A stretch of 47,071 bases of DNA from Streptantibioticus silvisoli (GTDB lineage Bacteria > Actinomycetota > Actinomycetes > Streptomycetales > Streptomycetaceae). The notes beneath the pieces are model-generated. The model worked only from the letters and a program-made list of their open reading frames with translations. It made no database searches and was not told where the DNA came from. The stretch lies in assembly GCF_027947535.2 (NCBI RefSeq), contig NZ_JAAGKO020000060.1:1-47071 (forward strand). The letters are read 5' to 3'. Position 1 is the first letter of the stretch. Each line of letters opens with the position of its first letter. Shown in pieces: positions 28,109-36,658 of the stretch. A program made the position numbers and the translations under genes.

Positions 28109-29572
28109 TCAACCCCCGCCCCCCAGCGCCGCCTTCATGACCGCGCGGGCCACCGGGGCCGCGCTGCCGCCGCCGGAGGCCCCGGTCCGGGCGGCGGCGG
28201 TGTCCTCGACGACGACCGCGACCGCCACCGGCGCGGTCGCGGCGCGGGCCGGCCTCGCCCAGGAGACGTACCAGGCGTACGGCGTGCCCCGGTCGCCGGT
28301 GCCGGTCCTGGCGGTGCCGGACGTGCCGCCGACCCGGGCGCCGGGGACGGCCGCGCCGGTGCCGGTGCCGTCGGTGACGGCGCCGGCCATCAGGTCCGCC
28401 AGCACCGCCGCGGTCCGCCCGCTCATCGCCCGGCCCAGCGGCCGGGGCCGGGTGGTGCGGACGGTCCGCCCGGTCGCGTCGGTCTCCCGGTCGATCAGGT
28501 ACGGCGCCATCACCGTGCCGCCGTCGGCCACCGCGGCGGCCACCATCGCCATCTGCAACGGCGTGGCCCGGGTGTCGTCCTGGCCGACGCAGGACCGCGC
28601 GAGCCGCGCGTCGTTCATCGAGGTGTCGAACACGCTCTCGCTGACGTGCGACGGTATCGACGTGCCGGGGTCGTCGAAGCCGAAGGCGCGGGCCGCGCCC
28701 ACCATCCCCGGCAGCCCCACCCGCACGCCGAGGCGGGCGAAGACGGTGTCGCAGCCGGCTTCGAAGGCGTACCGCACGGTGGCGTCGCGGCAGCGGGGCG
28801 TGCGGTCGGCGAGCCGGTCGCCGGTGCCCGGCGGTGTGTACGGGTCGGGGGAGTCGGTGGCGGCGTCCGGGCCGGTGACGGCGCCGGAGTCCAGCGCGGC
28901 GGCCGCGGTGACCACGGTGAACGTCGAACCGGGCGGGTAGGTCTGCCGGATGGCCCGGTTCAGCATCGGCTGCCGCGGGTCGGTGGTCAGCCGCCGCCAG
29001 GCGGCCAGCGCGCCGCGCCCGTCGCCCGCGACCTCCGCCGGGTCGTAGGACGGGGTGGACACCAGCGCCAGGATGCGGCCGGTCGACGGATCGAGGGCCG
29101 CCACCGCACCGGTGCGCACGCCCAGCGCCCGGTAGGCGGCCCGTTGCGCCGCCGGGTCGACGGTGGAGACCACCCGGCCGCCGCGCACCGGCCGCCGGGT
29201 CACCGCGTTCCACAGCGGCGCCGCCGACAGCGCCGGGTCGGTGCCCGACAGCACCGGGTCGCCGGCGTTCTCCAGCAGCGTGGTGCCGTACGCCTGCGAG
29301 GCGTACCCGGTCACCGGCGCGAAGACCGGCCCGGCGGTGTACGCGCGCTGCCAGGCCAGGGTGCCGCCGGTGCGCACCGAACCGGTCAGCCGGGTGCGGC
29401 CGGCGTAGACGTCGCCGCGCGCGCGGGCGTAACGGGACATGGTGGTGCGGCCGTTGGCCGGGTTGGCGTTGTACGAGGGGGCGTCGAGGACCTGGATGCG
29501 GGTGAGGTTGACCAGCAGGGCGATCAGCAGCAGCAGGCTGAAGGCGGCGGCGTGCCGGATGTAACGGGTCAA
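28109..29572 (-). CDS. Class B PBP (PbpA-like) with substituted active-site motifs
   Basis: The 487-residue membrane-anchored PBP resembles actinobacterial PbpA: one N-terminal helix (about 8-25, AAAFSLLLLIALLVNL), a PBP dimer region (SRYARARGDVYAG, PVTGYASQAYGTTLLE) and a transpeptidase domain (AVAALDPSTGRILALVSTPSYDP). The three motifs needed for beta-lactam-type acyl-enzyme chemistry are altered. SxxK is STFT (216-219, in YPPGSTFTVVTA), SxN is GCD (273-275, EAGCDTVFARLG) and KTG is TSG (417-419, GGTSGTAR). The flanking sequence (TPLQMAMVAAAVADGG, VAVAVVVED) is well kept and the frame is intact, so it is a maintained pseudo-transpeptidase rather than a decayed gene. The start is TTG 29572, overlapping the SEDS stop (TTGA). 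Partner: the SEDS protein just upstream. A structural or regulatory role in wall synthesis is my inference. Confidence 0.88.
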   Translation of the reverse strand: MTRYIRHAAAFSLLLLIALLVNLTRIQVLDAPSYNANPANGRTTMSRYARARGDVYAGRTRLTGSVRTGGTLAWQRAYTAGPVFAPVTGYASQAYGTTLLENAGDPVLSGTDPALSAAPLWNAVTRRPVRGGRVVSTVDPAAQRAAYRALGVRTGAVAALDPSTGRILALVSTPSYDPAEVAGDGRGALAAWRRLTTDPRQPMLNRAIRQTYPPGSTFTVVTAAAALDSGAVTGPDAATDSPDPYTPPGTGDRLADRTPRCRDATVRYAFEAGCDTVFARLGVRVGLPGMVGAARAFGFDDPGTSIPSHVSESVFDTSMNDARLARSCVGQDDTRATPLQMAMVAAAVADGGTVMAPYLIDRETDATGRTVRTTRPRPLGRAMSGRTAAVLADLMAGAVTDGTGTGAAVPGARVGGTSGTARTGTGDRGTPYAWYVSWARPARAATAPVAVAVVVEDTAAARTGASGGGSAAPVARAVMKAALGGGG

Positions 29573-30963
29573 AACTCCAGCCCCCCGCTCGGCCGGACCA
29601 TCGCGATGACGCCGGTCTCCGCCTCCAGCGGACCGGGGGCGCGGGCGGAGTCGCTGAGCCGGATCAGCAGGGCGACGATGATCCAGTTGGTCACCACCGA
29701 CGACCCGCCCTGCGCCAGGAACGGCATGGCCATCCCGGTCAGCGGGATCAGGTCGGTGACGCCGCCGACGATGACGAACACCTGGAGCGCCACGATGGTG
29801 GCCAGTCCCACCGCCAGCAGCCGTCCGAAGGCGTCGCGCACCGCCAGCCCGGCCCGGAAGCCGCGGGCCACCAGCAGCGCGTACAGCAGGATCAGCACGG
29901 TGACCCCGGCCAGGCCCAGTTCCTCGCCCGCGGTGGCCACGATGAAGTCCGACTTGGCGGCGAAGCCGATCAGGATGGAGTGCCCGCGGCCCAGCCCGGT
30001 GCCCAGCAGCCCGCCGGCGGCGAACGCGAACAGCGCCTCCGCCAACTGGCCGGCGCCCTGGCCGGCCCGGATGGAGGCGAACGGGTGCAGCCAGTCGACG
30101 ACCCGGCTGTGCACGTGCGGTTCCAGCGACCCGACGACGCCCGCCCCGGCCGCCGCCAGCATCAGGCCGACCGCGATCCAGCCGCGCCGGCCGGTGGCCA
30201 CGTAGAGCATCACCACGAACAGGCCGAAGAACAGCAGTGAGGTGCCCAGGTCGGTCTCCAGCACCAGCACGCCGATGCTCATCGCCCACACCAGCAGGAT
30301 CGGGCCCAGTACCCGGCCGGTCGGCAGCTGCACCTTCCACAGCACCCGGCGGCCGGTGTACGCCAGCGCGTTGCTGTTGGCCGCGAGGTAGGCGGCGAAG
30401 AAGACCGCCAGCAGGATCTTGGCGAACTCACCGGGCTGGATGGACAGCGCGCCCTCCCGGATCCAGATGCGGGCGCCGTTGATCGCCGGGAAGAAGATCG
30501 GCACCACCAGCAGCGCCAGCGCGACCGCCATCGACACGTACCCGTAGCGGGCCAGCACCCGGTGGTCGCGCAGCAGCACCACCACCGCGACGCACAGCGT
30601 CATGCCCAGCGACGACCAGATCACCTGGCTGGGCGCCCCGGCCCGCTCGTGCGGGGTGGCCAGGTCCAGGCGGTGGATGAGCACCAGCCCCATGCCGTTG
30701 AGCAGCACCGCGATCGGCAGCAGCAGCGGGTCGGCGTACGGCGCCCGCCACCGCACCGCCAGGTGGGCCAGCACGACCGGGACGCAGAGCGCCGGACCGT
30801 ACAGCAGGACGCCGCGCGGCACCCTGCCGTCCTGGGCCAGGCCGACATTCACGTAACCGAACAGTGCGATCAGCACCGCGGCGGCCAGCAAGGACAGCTC
30901 GACCCCGCGGCGCCGGGGCTGCCGTACGGGGGCCACGGGAGCGGCAGCCCTGGGAGCGCTCAT
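29569..30963 (-). CDS. SEDS-family protein (RodA/FtsW-like), catalytic Asp apparently missing
   Basis: The 464-residue polytopic membrane protein has about 12 helices and many RodA-type signatures: INGARIWIREGALSIQPGEFAKIL, AAKSDFIVATAGEELGLAG, GGVTDLIPLTGMAMPFLAQGG. SEDS proteins polymerise glycan strands with a partner class B PBP; the essential Asp sits in WLDPFADxxxxGYQ of actinobacterial RodA. Here residues 291-298 read WLHPFASI, followed by RAGQGAGQLAEALFAFAAGG, so the Asp position is Ser297 (or Arg in a shifted alignment) and the GYQ is lost. With the PBP coupled downstream by a 4-nt overlap, both partners look catalytically impaired. The start ATG 30963 has only a weak ribosome site. 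It is divergent from an MFS exporter gene. Confidence 0.88.
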   Translation of the reverse strand: MSAPRAAAPVAPVRQPRRRGVELSLLAAAVLIALFGYVNVGLAQDGRVPRGVLLYGPALCVPVVLAHLAVRWRAPYADPLLLPIAVLLNGMGLVLIHRLDLATPHERAGAPSQVIWSSLGMTLCVAVVVLLRDHRVLARYGYVSMAVALALLVVPIFFPAINGARIWIREGALSIQPGEFAKILLAVFFAAYLAANSNALAYTGRRVLWKVQLPTGRVLGPILLVWAMSIGVLVLETDLGTSLLFFGLFVVMLYVATGRRGWIAVGLMLAAAGAGVVGSLEPHVHSRVVDWLHPFASIRAGQGAGQLAEALFAFAAGGLLGTGLGRGHSILIGFAAKSDFIVATAGEELGLAGVTVLILLYALLVARGFRAGLAVRDAFGRLLAVGLATIVALQVFVIVGGVTDLIPLTGMAMPFLAQGGSSVVTNWIIVALLIRLSDSARAPGPLEAETGVIAMVRPSGGLEF

Positions 30964-31123
30964 GGCCGCAACCTAGCAAGCGGCGCCGCGGCCGCGCTGG
31001 CGCTCGCACGTTGCGTGTGTCGATGGCCAGGGTTTTCATGGGGGAGGTGCCTATTTCTTATGCTTCTCATATTTTGTCTTTTTCTCGCCGGTTCCGCACT
31101 TCCGTCCAGGAAGGTCCCCGCCC

Positions 31124-32677
31124 ATGGCATCCGATGCCCAGCCGTCCCCGGCCCAGCAGACCGCCGACAACGACCCGCGCCGGTGGTGGGGCCTCGCCGT
31201 CATCGCCGTCGCCCAGCTGATGATCGTCCTGGACGCCACCATCGTGAACATCGCGCTGCCCACCGCCCAGCGCGACCTGGGCATCTCGGTGGCCAACCGG
31301 CAGTGGGTGATCACCGCCTACACGCTGGCCTTCGGCGGCCTGCTGCTGCTCGGCGGCCGCGTCGGCGACCTCTTCGGCCGCAAGCGCGTCTTCATCATCG
31401 GACTGCTGGGCTTCGCGGTGGCCTCCGCGATCGGCGGCGCCGCGCAGGGCCAGGAGATGCTGTTCGCCGCCCGCGCCCTCCAGGGCGCCTTCGGCGCGCT
31501 GCTGGCGCCCGCCGCGCTGTCCTTGCTGTCCACCACCTTCACCGAGCCGAAGGAACGCTCCAAGGCCTTCGGCGTCTACGGTGCCATCGCCGGCGGCGGC
31601 GCGGCCGTCGGCCTGGTGCTGGGCGGGCTGCTCACCGAGTACCTCAACTGGCGCTGGTGCCTGTTCGTCAACACCCCGATCGCCGTCATCGCCGCCCTCA
31701 GCGCCACCCGGACGCTCAAGGACACCATGCGGCAGTCCAGGATCCGGCTCGACCTGGTCGGCGCGGTCCTCGGCTGCGGCGGCCTGCTCGCCATCGTCTA
31801 CGGCTGCGCCGAGGCCGTCACCCGCGGCTGGCTGTCCCCGCTGGTGCTGGGCATGCTGACCGGCGGCGTCTTCCTCCTGGTGGTGTTCTACTTCGTGGAG
31901 TCCGCGATCAAGAACCCGCTGCTGCCCCTGCACATCGTCCGCAACCGCAACCGCGGCGGCGCGGCGATCGCGGTGGCCCTGGCGATCATCAGCCTCTTCG
32001 GCCTGTTCCTGTTCCTGACGTTCTACCTTCAGACCATCAAGGGCTACTCGCCGGTGGTCGCCGGCATCTCCTTCCTGCCCATGACGGCCGGCATCGTCAT
32101 CTCCTCCACCCAGGTCGCCAGCCGGCTGATGACCCGGGTGCCGGCCCGCGCCCTGATGGTGCCCGGACTGCTGCTGGCGGCCGGCGGCATGTTCCTGCTG
32201 ACGTTCCTGCGCGCCGACAGCTCCTACGTCGACATCGTGCTGCCCGCCGAACTGCTGCTGGGCTTCGGCATGGGCATGGTCTTCATGCCGGCGATGAGCG
32301 TGGCGACCTTCGGCGTCGCACCGCGCGAGTCCGGCAGCGCCTCCGCGGTCGTCAACACCGCGCAGCAGGTGGGCGGTTCCATCGGCACCGCGCTGCTCAA
32401 CACCATCGCCGCCAGCGCCGCCACCGCCTGGATCGCCTCGCACGCCGCCGGCCGGGTCACCCCCGCCCTGCGCGTCGCCGGTACCGTCCACGGCTACAAC
32501 ACCGCCTCCGCGACCGCGGCCGGCATCATGCTCGCCGCCGCGATCGTCGCCGCGATCATGGTCAACCAGCGCCCCGAGGGACAGCACCGCACGACCCGCC
32601 CGGAGACGGGGACGCCGGCCGGCGCCGGCGCGCGACGGCACGCACGGACGGGCGGGCGCGCGCACCGGCACGGGTGA
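31124..32677 (+). CDS. MFS drug:H+ antiporter, 14-TM (EmrB/QacA type)
   Basis: The 517-residue integral membrane protein is a probable efflux pump. It shows IVLDATIVNIALP (motif D1 of the DHA2 group) in helix 1, the loop motif GGRVGDLFGRKRVF, WRWCLFVNTPIAVIA in helix 5-6, and about 14 hydrophobic segments. The C-terminal 35 residues are a basic cytoplasmic tail. The ATG has CAGGAAGG 8 nt upstream. Its leader is unusually AT-rich for this genome (31045-31085), and TTTTCA, 17 bp, TCTTAT is a possible promoter. No regulator is adjacent; the divergent gene is the SEDS protein. The substrate is unknown. Confidence 0.92.
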   Translation: MASDAQPSPAQQTADNDPRRWWGLAVIAVAQLMIVLDATIVNIALPTAQRDLGISVANRQWVITAYTLAFGGLLLLGGRVGDLFGRKRVFIIGLLGFAVASAIGGAAQGQEMLFAARALQGAFGALLAPAALSLLSTTFTEPKERSKAFGVYGAIAGGGAAVGLVLGGLLTEYLNWRWCLFVNTPIAVIAALSATRTLKDTMRQSRIRLDLVGAVLGCGGLLAIVYGCAEAVTRGWLSPLVLGMLTGGVFLLVVFYFVESAIKNPLLPLHIVRNRNRGGAAIAVALAIISLFGLFLFLTFYLQTIKGYSPVVAGISFLPMTAGIVISSTQVASRLMTRVPARALMVPGLLLAAGGMFLLTFLRADSSYVDIVLPAELLLGFGMGMVFMPAMSVATFGVAPRESGSASAVVNTAQQVGGSIGTALLNTIAASAATAWIASHAAGRVTPALRVAGTVHGYNTASATAAGIMLAAAIVAAIMVNQRPEGQHRTTRPETGTPAGAGARRHARTGGRAHRHG

Positions 32678-32737
32678 GACGCGACCGTCCCCGCTCCGCC
32701 CGGCGCCGTTGTCGGACCCGCGCGCTAGCGTCGCACC

Positions 32738-33427
32738 ATGGACAACCCCGCCTCGCTCCGCGACCTGCCGTACGCGGACCTGCTCCAGCCGCACGAGGGC
32801 GCCGGCCTGCGGTCCGGCGAGCGCTACGACACCGTGCACTTCGACGCGACGGCCTTCGGCGGCGTCGAGGCGCTCGACGCGCGGTTCCTCGAATGCGCCC
32901 TGACCGACTGCGCGTTCACCGACGGATCGCTGCGCGGCTGCGGCCTCAACGACGTCTTCGTCAGCGGCAGCCGCTTCGTGGGCACCTCGCTGGCCGAGAC
33001 CGAGTGGCAGGACGGCACGGCCGACGCCTGCGTGCTGGCCGGCGTCGAGGCGTTCGGCGCGCGCATCCGCCGCACGGTCTTCCGGCGCTGCAAGTTCGAG
33101 TCGGTCAACCTGCGCTCCGCCACGCTGCGCGAGGTCGTCTTCGAGGACTGCGTGCTGCGCGACACCGACCTGGGCGGCGCCACCCTCACCGACGTCTCCT
33201 TCCCCGGCACCGCCCTGCACCGGCTGCGGCTGGGCCGGGCCGCGCTGACCCGCGCCGACCTGCGCGGCGCCACCGTCCTGGACCTCGCCGACGGCCACGA
33301 GGCGCTGCGCGGCGCCACCATCACCCCCGGCCAGCTGCTCGACCTCGCCCCCGCCCTCGCCGCCTCCCTCGGCGTCGCGGTCGCCGCCCCCGGCATACCG
33401 CTGCCCGGCCGCACCCGCCGCCGCTGA
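32738..33427 (+). CDS. Pentapeptide-repeat protein
   Basis: The 229-residue protein has about 25 A(D/N)LxX-type five-residue repeats through residues 35-195, e.g. FLECALTDCAFTDGSLRGCG and DTDLGGATLTDVSF, which should fold as a right-handed beta-helix. Some members mimic DNA and protect gyrase; others have unknown roles, and nothing here decides. The start ATG lies 60 bp after the exporter gene. No signal peptide or membrane segment. The C-terminus (PLPGRTRRR) is basic. Confidence 0.88.
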   Translation: MDNPASLRDLPYADLLQPHEGAGLRSGERYDTVHFDATAFGGVEALDARFLECALTDCAFTDGSLRGCGLNDVFVSGSRFVGTSLAETEWQDGTADACVLAGVEAFGARIRRTVFRRCKFESVNLRSATLREVVFEDCVLRDTDLGGATLTDVSFPGTALHRLRLGRAALTRADLRGATVLDLADGHEALRGATITPGQLLDLAPALAASLGVAVAAPGIPLPGRTRRR

Positions 33428-33475
33428 CCGGGCCCCGGCGGCGGACGGGACGGCGTCGGGTGGGACGGCACCGGG

Positions 33476-33520
33476 CGGTGCGACAGCGGACGGTGCGACA
33501 CCGGACGGTGCGATGGTGGA
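33476..33520 (+). repeat. Three 15-bp tandem repeats
   Basis: CGGTGCGACAGCGGA, CGGTGCGACACCGGA and CGGTGCGATGGTGGA follow each other exactly in the 153-bp spacer before the oxidase gene. Confidence 0.8.
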
Positions 33521-33580
33521 CCGGCGGCCTCCCGGGTAGGTTCCGGCACGGCGGGGCGAGCGGGGACCGGGGAGGAACGT

Positions 33581-34528
33581 GTGACGCAGGCCGACGTGAT
33601 CGTGGTGGGCGGCGGGGTCATCGGGCTGACGACCGCCGTCGTCCTGGCGGAGTCCGGCGCCGCGGTACGGGTGTGGACGGAGCGGACCGCAGCGCACACC
33701 ACGTCGGCGGTGGCCGGCGGGCTGTGGGAGCCGTACCGGATCGCGCCGCGGGAGCAGGCCGAGCGGTGGGCCGTCGAGGCGTTCGCGGTCTTCGCCCGGC
33801 TGGCGGAGCGGCCGGCCGAGACCGGGGTCCGCATGGTCGACGGCCTCCAGGCGCAGTCCGGCGCCGGCTGCCCGCCGCCCGGCTGGGCCGCCTCGGTCCC
33901 CGGCGTCCGCCCGGCCACCGCGGCCGAACTGCCCGACGGCTACCGCTCCGGCCACCGCATGCGGCTCCCGCTCGTCGACATGCCGGCCTACCTCGACCAC
34001 CTGACCCGGCGGCTGACCACGGCCGGCGGCACGGTGACCGTTCGCACGGTCGGCACGCTCGACGAGCCGGCCTGCGAGGCGCCCGTCGTCGTCAACTGCA
34101 CCGGCCTCGGCTCGCGCGAACTGCTCGGCGACCGTGAACTGACGCCGGTACGCGGTCAGTTGGTCATCGTGGAGAATCCGGGCATCACCGAGTGGTTCGT
34201 CGACGCCGACGAGGAGTCCGCCGAACCCGTCTACTTCTTCCCGCAGCCCGGCCGCCTCCTGCTCGGCGGCACCGCGGACCCCGGTGCGTGGGACACCACC
34301 CCCGACCCGGCCGTCGCCGACGCCATCCGGCGCCGCTGCGCCCGCGTCGACCCGCGCATCGCCGGCGCCCGGGTGCTGGCCCACCGCGCCGGACTGCGCC
34401 CGGTGCGCTCCGAGGTCCGGCTGGATCGCGAGGGGGACGTCGTCCACCACTACGGCCACGGCGGAGCCGGCGTCACCGTCTCGTGGGGCAGCGCGGCGCG
34501 GGCGGCGGCACTGGTGACGGGGGACTGA
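33581..34528 (+). CDS. D-amino-acid oxidase-like FAD enzyme
   Basis: The 315-residue flavoenzyme is of the DAAO family and probably deaminates D-amino acids with O2 to 2-oxo acids, ammonia and peroxide. It shows VVGGGVIGLTTAVVLAESG (FAD dinucleotide motif, residues 8-26), TTSAVAGGLWEPYRI, a central VVNCTGLGSREL, LTPVRGQLVIVENPG, and a C-terminal HRAGLRPVRSEVRL followed by HHYGHGGAGVTVSWG, the DAAO signature. The GTG start has GGGGAGGAA 5-11 nt upstream. It ends 6 bp from the convergent cold-shock gene. Confidence 0.92.
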   Translation: MTQADVIVVGGGVIGLTTAVVLAESGAAVRVWTERTAAHTTSAVAGGLWEPYRIAPREQAERWAVEAFAVFARLAERPAETGVRMVDGLQAQSGAGCPPPGWAASVPGVRPATAAELPDGYRSGHRMRLPLVDMPAYLDHLTRRLTTAGGTVTVRTVGTLDEPACEAPVVVNCTGLGSRELLGDRELTPVRGQLVIVENPGITEWFVDADEESAEPVYFFPQPGRLLLGGTADPGAWDTTPDPAVADAIRRRCARVDPRIAGARVLAHRAGLRPVRSEVRLDREGDVVHHYGHGGAGVTVSWGSAARAAALVTGD

Positions 34529-34534
34529 CCGGGG

Positions 34535-34921
34535 TCAGCCCTCGACCCAGTTGTGGGTCTGGACCAACTCCATGACACGCCGGCGCACCTGCACGATCTG
34601 CGCGCCGGACAGCGTGGGGACGCCGTCGAGGATGGCCTCGGTCAGCTCCAGGGAGAAGTCCGCGTACGACAGCACGTCGCAGAGGATCTCCTCGTCGTCG
34701 GCGCGCTTCTTCGGCTGTTCCAGGAGATGGACGTCGGAGGCCTTCAAACCGCGGTCTCCGTCCTCCACCTCGAAGCCGACCCGCAGGCCGGCGCGGTAAC
34801 GGAACTTCTCGTCGCGCAGGTCGTTCGCGTGGACGAACACGTCCTCGCCACCGTCGTCGGGCGCGATGAAGCCGTACCCGCGCACATCGTCGAACCGCAC
34901 AATCCGGCCAGTGACCACCAC
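34535..34921 (-). CDS. Cold-shock-domain protein with C-terminal extension
   Basis: The 128-residue protein has an N-terminal cold-shock domain (1-67) with RNA-binding motifs GYGFIA (RNP1) and VFVHAND (RNP2), followed by an acidic helical extension of about 60 residues (EEILCDVLSYADFSLELTEA, ending RRRVMELVQTHNWVEG). Classical Csp proteins stop at about 67 residues; the extended form is known in actinomycetes. It probably acts as a nucleic-acid chaperone. The GTG start is preceded by AGGGG. Convergent with the oxidase gene; its promoter must lie in 34922-35050. Confidence 0.92.
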   Translation of the reverse strand: MVVTGRIVRFDDVRGYGFIAPDDGGEDVFVHANDLRDEKFRYRAGLRVGFEVEDGDRGLKASDVHLLEQPKKRADDEEILCDVLSYADFSLELTEAILDGVPTLSGAQIVQVRRRVMELVQTHNWVEG

Positions 34922-35057
34922 AGCTACCCCTACCCCTGCAACATTCCACTCGGATCAGGCCGAAGCCTAGCGCCTGCTCCGCCGGGTGGCCACGGCCGGG
35001 CAGGTGGCAGCCGGTGCGCGGGCGTATCAGGGCGCGGGCCCGGGGTACGGGTGCGGT

Positions 35058-36527
35058 ATGAGACGGCTGTTGAAGTGGGACCGGCAACTGTTCGGGCAGG
35101 TCGCGGCGACCCGGTGGCCGGGGGCGGACGCGGTACTGCCGCGGCTGAGCCGGGCCGCCAACCACGGCGTGCTGTGGATGGGCGCGGCCGCCGCGCTCGC
35201 GGCGGCCGGCGGCAAACCGGGCCGACGTGCCGCGCTGCGCGGCCTGGGGTCGCTGGCCCTGGCGTCCGCGGTGGTCAACACCGTCGGCAAGCACGCCGTG
35301 GGCCGGCCCCGGCCGGTGCTCGACGCGGTGCCGCTGATCCGGCGGCTGCACCGCCAGCCGTTCACCACCTCCTTCCCCTCCGGGCACTCCGCCTCGGCCG
35401 CCGCCTTCACCGCCGGCGTCCTGCTGGAGACGCCGGCCTGGGGGCTGGCGCTGGTTCCGCTGGCCGCTGCGGTGGCCTTCTCCCGCGTCTACACCGGCGC
35501 CCACTACCCCAGCGACGTGCTGGCCGGCGTCGCGGTCGGGGCCGGCGCGGCGCTGGCGGTGCGCGGCCTGGTCCCCGAACGCCGCGACACCGCCCCGCCG
35601 CGCGCCGAGGCACCGGCGCTGAACGCCGGCGAGGGGCTGACCGTCGTGGTCAACACCGCCTCCGGCGTCCCGGAGATCCTGATGCCCGCCGCCGACCAGC
35701 TGCGGCTGCTGCTGCCGAAGGCCCGGGTGCTGGAGGCCACCGAGGACGACGACCTGGCCGCCCTGCTCGACGAGGCGGCCCGCGCGGCCGCCGAGGACGG
35801 CGGCGCGCTCGGGGTGCACGGCGGCGACGGCACCATCAACACCGCCGCGGCCGCCGCCACCCGGCACCACGTCCCGCTCGCCGTCTTCCCCGGCGGCACC
35901 CGCAACCACCTCTCCGTCGACCTGGGCATCCGGGACCTCGGCGACACCGCCGCCGCCGTGCAGGCCGGGCACGCCGCCGCCATCGACCTGGCCACCTTCC
36001 AGGGCGCCGACGGCGAACCCGTGCTGTTCGTCAACACCTTCAGCATCGGCGCCTACCCCGAGCTGGTCCGCGTCCGGGAACGCTGGTCGCGCCGGCTGGG
36101 CAGCTGGCCGGCGAGCGTGCTGGCCGCCGTCCACGTGCTGCGCACCGCCGAGCCGGTCGAGATCACCCTCGGCGGCCGGCCGCGCCGCATCTGGCTGCTG
36201 TTCGCCGGCAACTGCGCGTACCGCAGCGTCGGCCTGGCACCGCTGCGCCGTACCGACCTGGCCGACGGCACGCTCGACGTGCGGTTGGTCGACGCCGGCC
36301 CCTACCCGCGCTCCCGGCTGGTCGCCGCCGCGCTCACCGGGGGCCTGGGCCGCAAGGGCAGCGCCGGTTCGCCGGTGTACACCGCGGTACGCCGCCGCAG
36401 CCTGCGCGTCGGGGGCCTGCACCCGGGCACCCGGCTGGCGTACGACGGCGAAGTGGCCGCCGCGCCGGAGGAGTTGACGATCCGCAAGTCGCAGCGCGGG
36501 CTGGTCGTCTACCGCCCGCAGCGCTGA
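35058..36527 (+). CDS. PAP2 phosphatase fused to diacylglycerol/lipid kinase
   Basis: The 489-residue fusion begins with a membrane PAP2 domain (1-180), with the three phosphatase motifs KHAVGRPRP, PSGHSAS and SRVYTGAHYPSD. It continues with a lipid-kinase catalytic domain (about 195-489) holding GVHGGDGTINTA (nucleotide-binding GGDGT) and FPGGTRNHLSVDLG. Fused enzymes could dephosphorylate and phosphorylate lipids such as phosphatidate/diacylglycerol or isoprenoid carriers; the direction is not known. All catalytic motifs appear intact. The ATG at 35058 is preferred over an in-frame upstream GTG/ATG at 34986 because the PAP2 fold starts here. Divergent from the cold-shock gene. Confidence 0.9.
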   Translation: MRRLLKWDRQLFGQVAATRWPGADAVLPRLSRAANHGVLWMGAAAALAAAGGKPGRRAALRGLGSLALASAVVNTVGKHAVGRPRPVLDAVPLIRRLHRQPFTTSFPSGHSASAAAFTAGVLLETPAWGLALVPLAAAVAFSRVYTGAHYPSDVLAGVAVGAGAALAVRGLVPERRDTAPPRAEAPALNAGEGLTVVVNTASGVPEILMPAADQLRLLLPKARVLEATEDDDLAALLDEAARAAAEDGGALGVHGGDGTINTAAAAATRHHVPLAVFPGGTRNHLSVDLGIRDLGDTAAAVQAGHAAAIDLATFQGADGEPVLFVNTFSIGAYPELVRVRERWSRRLGSWPASVLAAVHVLRTAEPVEITLGGRPRRIWLLFAGNCAYRSVGLAPLRRTDLADGTLDVRLVDAGPYPRSRLVAAALTGGLGRKGSAGSPVYTAVRRRSLRVGGLHPGTRLAYDGEVAAAPEELTIRKSQRGLVVYRPQR

Positions 36528-36600
36528 GCCGCCCGCTCCGCCCGGCGCCGTGGTGTGGCGACCGCCACCCGCGACGGGCACCCACCGCGCCGCCCGCCCC

Positions 36601-36623
36601 TATAAACTGAACGCGACGTACAG
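36601..36623 (+). promoter_or_regulatory. Promoter -10 with overlapping dyad operator before the MFS gene
   Basis: TATAAA at 36601-36606 is a strong -10 in this GC-rich setting. It is followed at once by CTGAACG-CGA-CGTACAG (36607-36623), a dyad with 6 of 7 matching positions. The half-site CGTACAG with a following AAA-rich stretch recurs at the TetR/aldo-keto reductase promoter. Confidence 0.6.
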
Positions 36624-36658
36624 AAAGACGGGCGCGGCCGGCGAGGGGTGGGGTTCAG

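Noticed and set aside
28109-29572. The PBP motif losses as a frameshift or sequencing artefact
   Set aside because: The three changes are in-frame substitutions at separate sites (for example ACC in place of AAG at the SxxK lysine, a two-base change), with conserved sequence on both sides.
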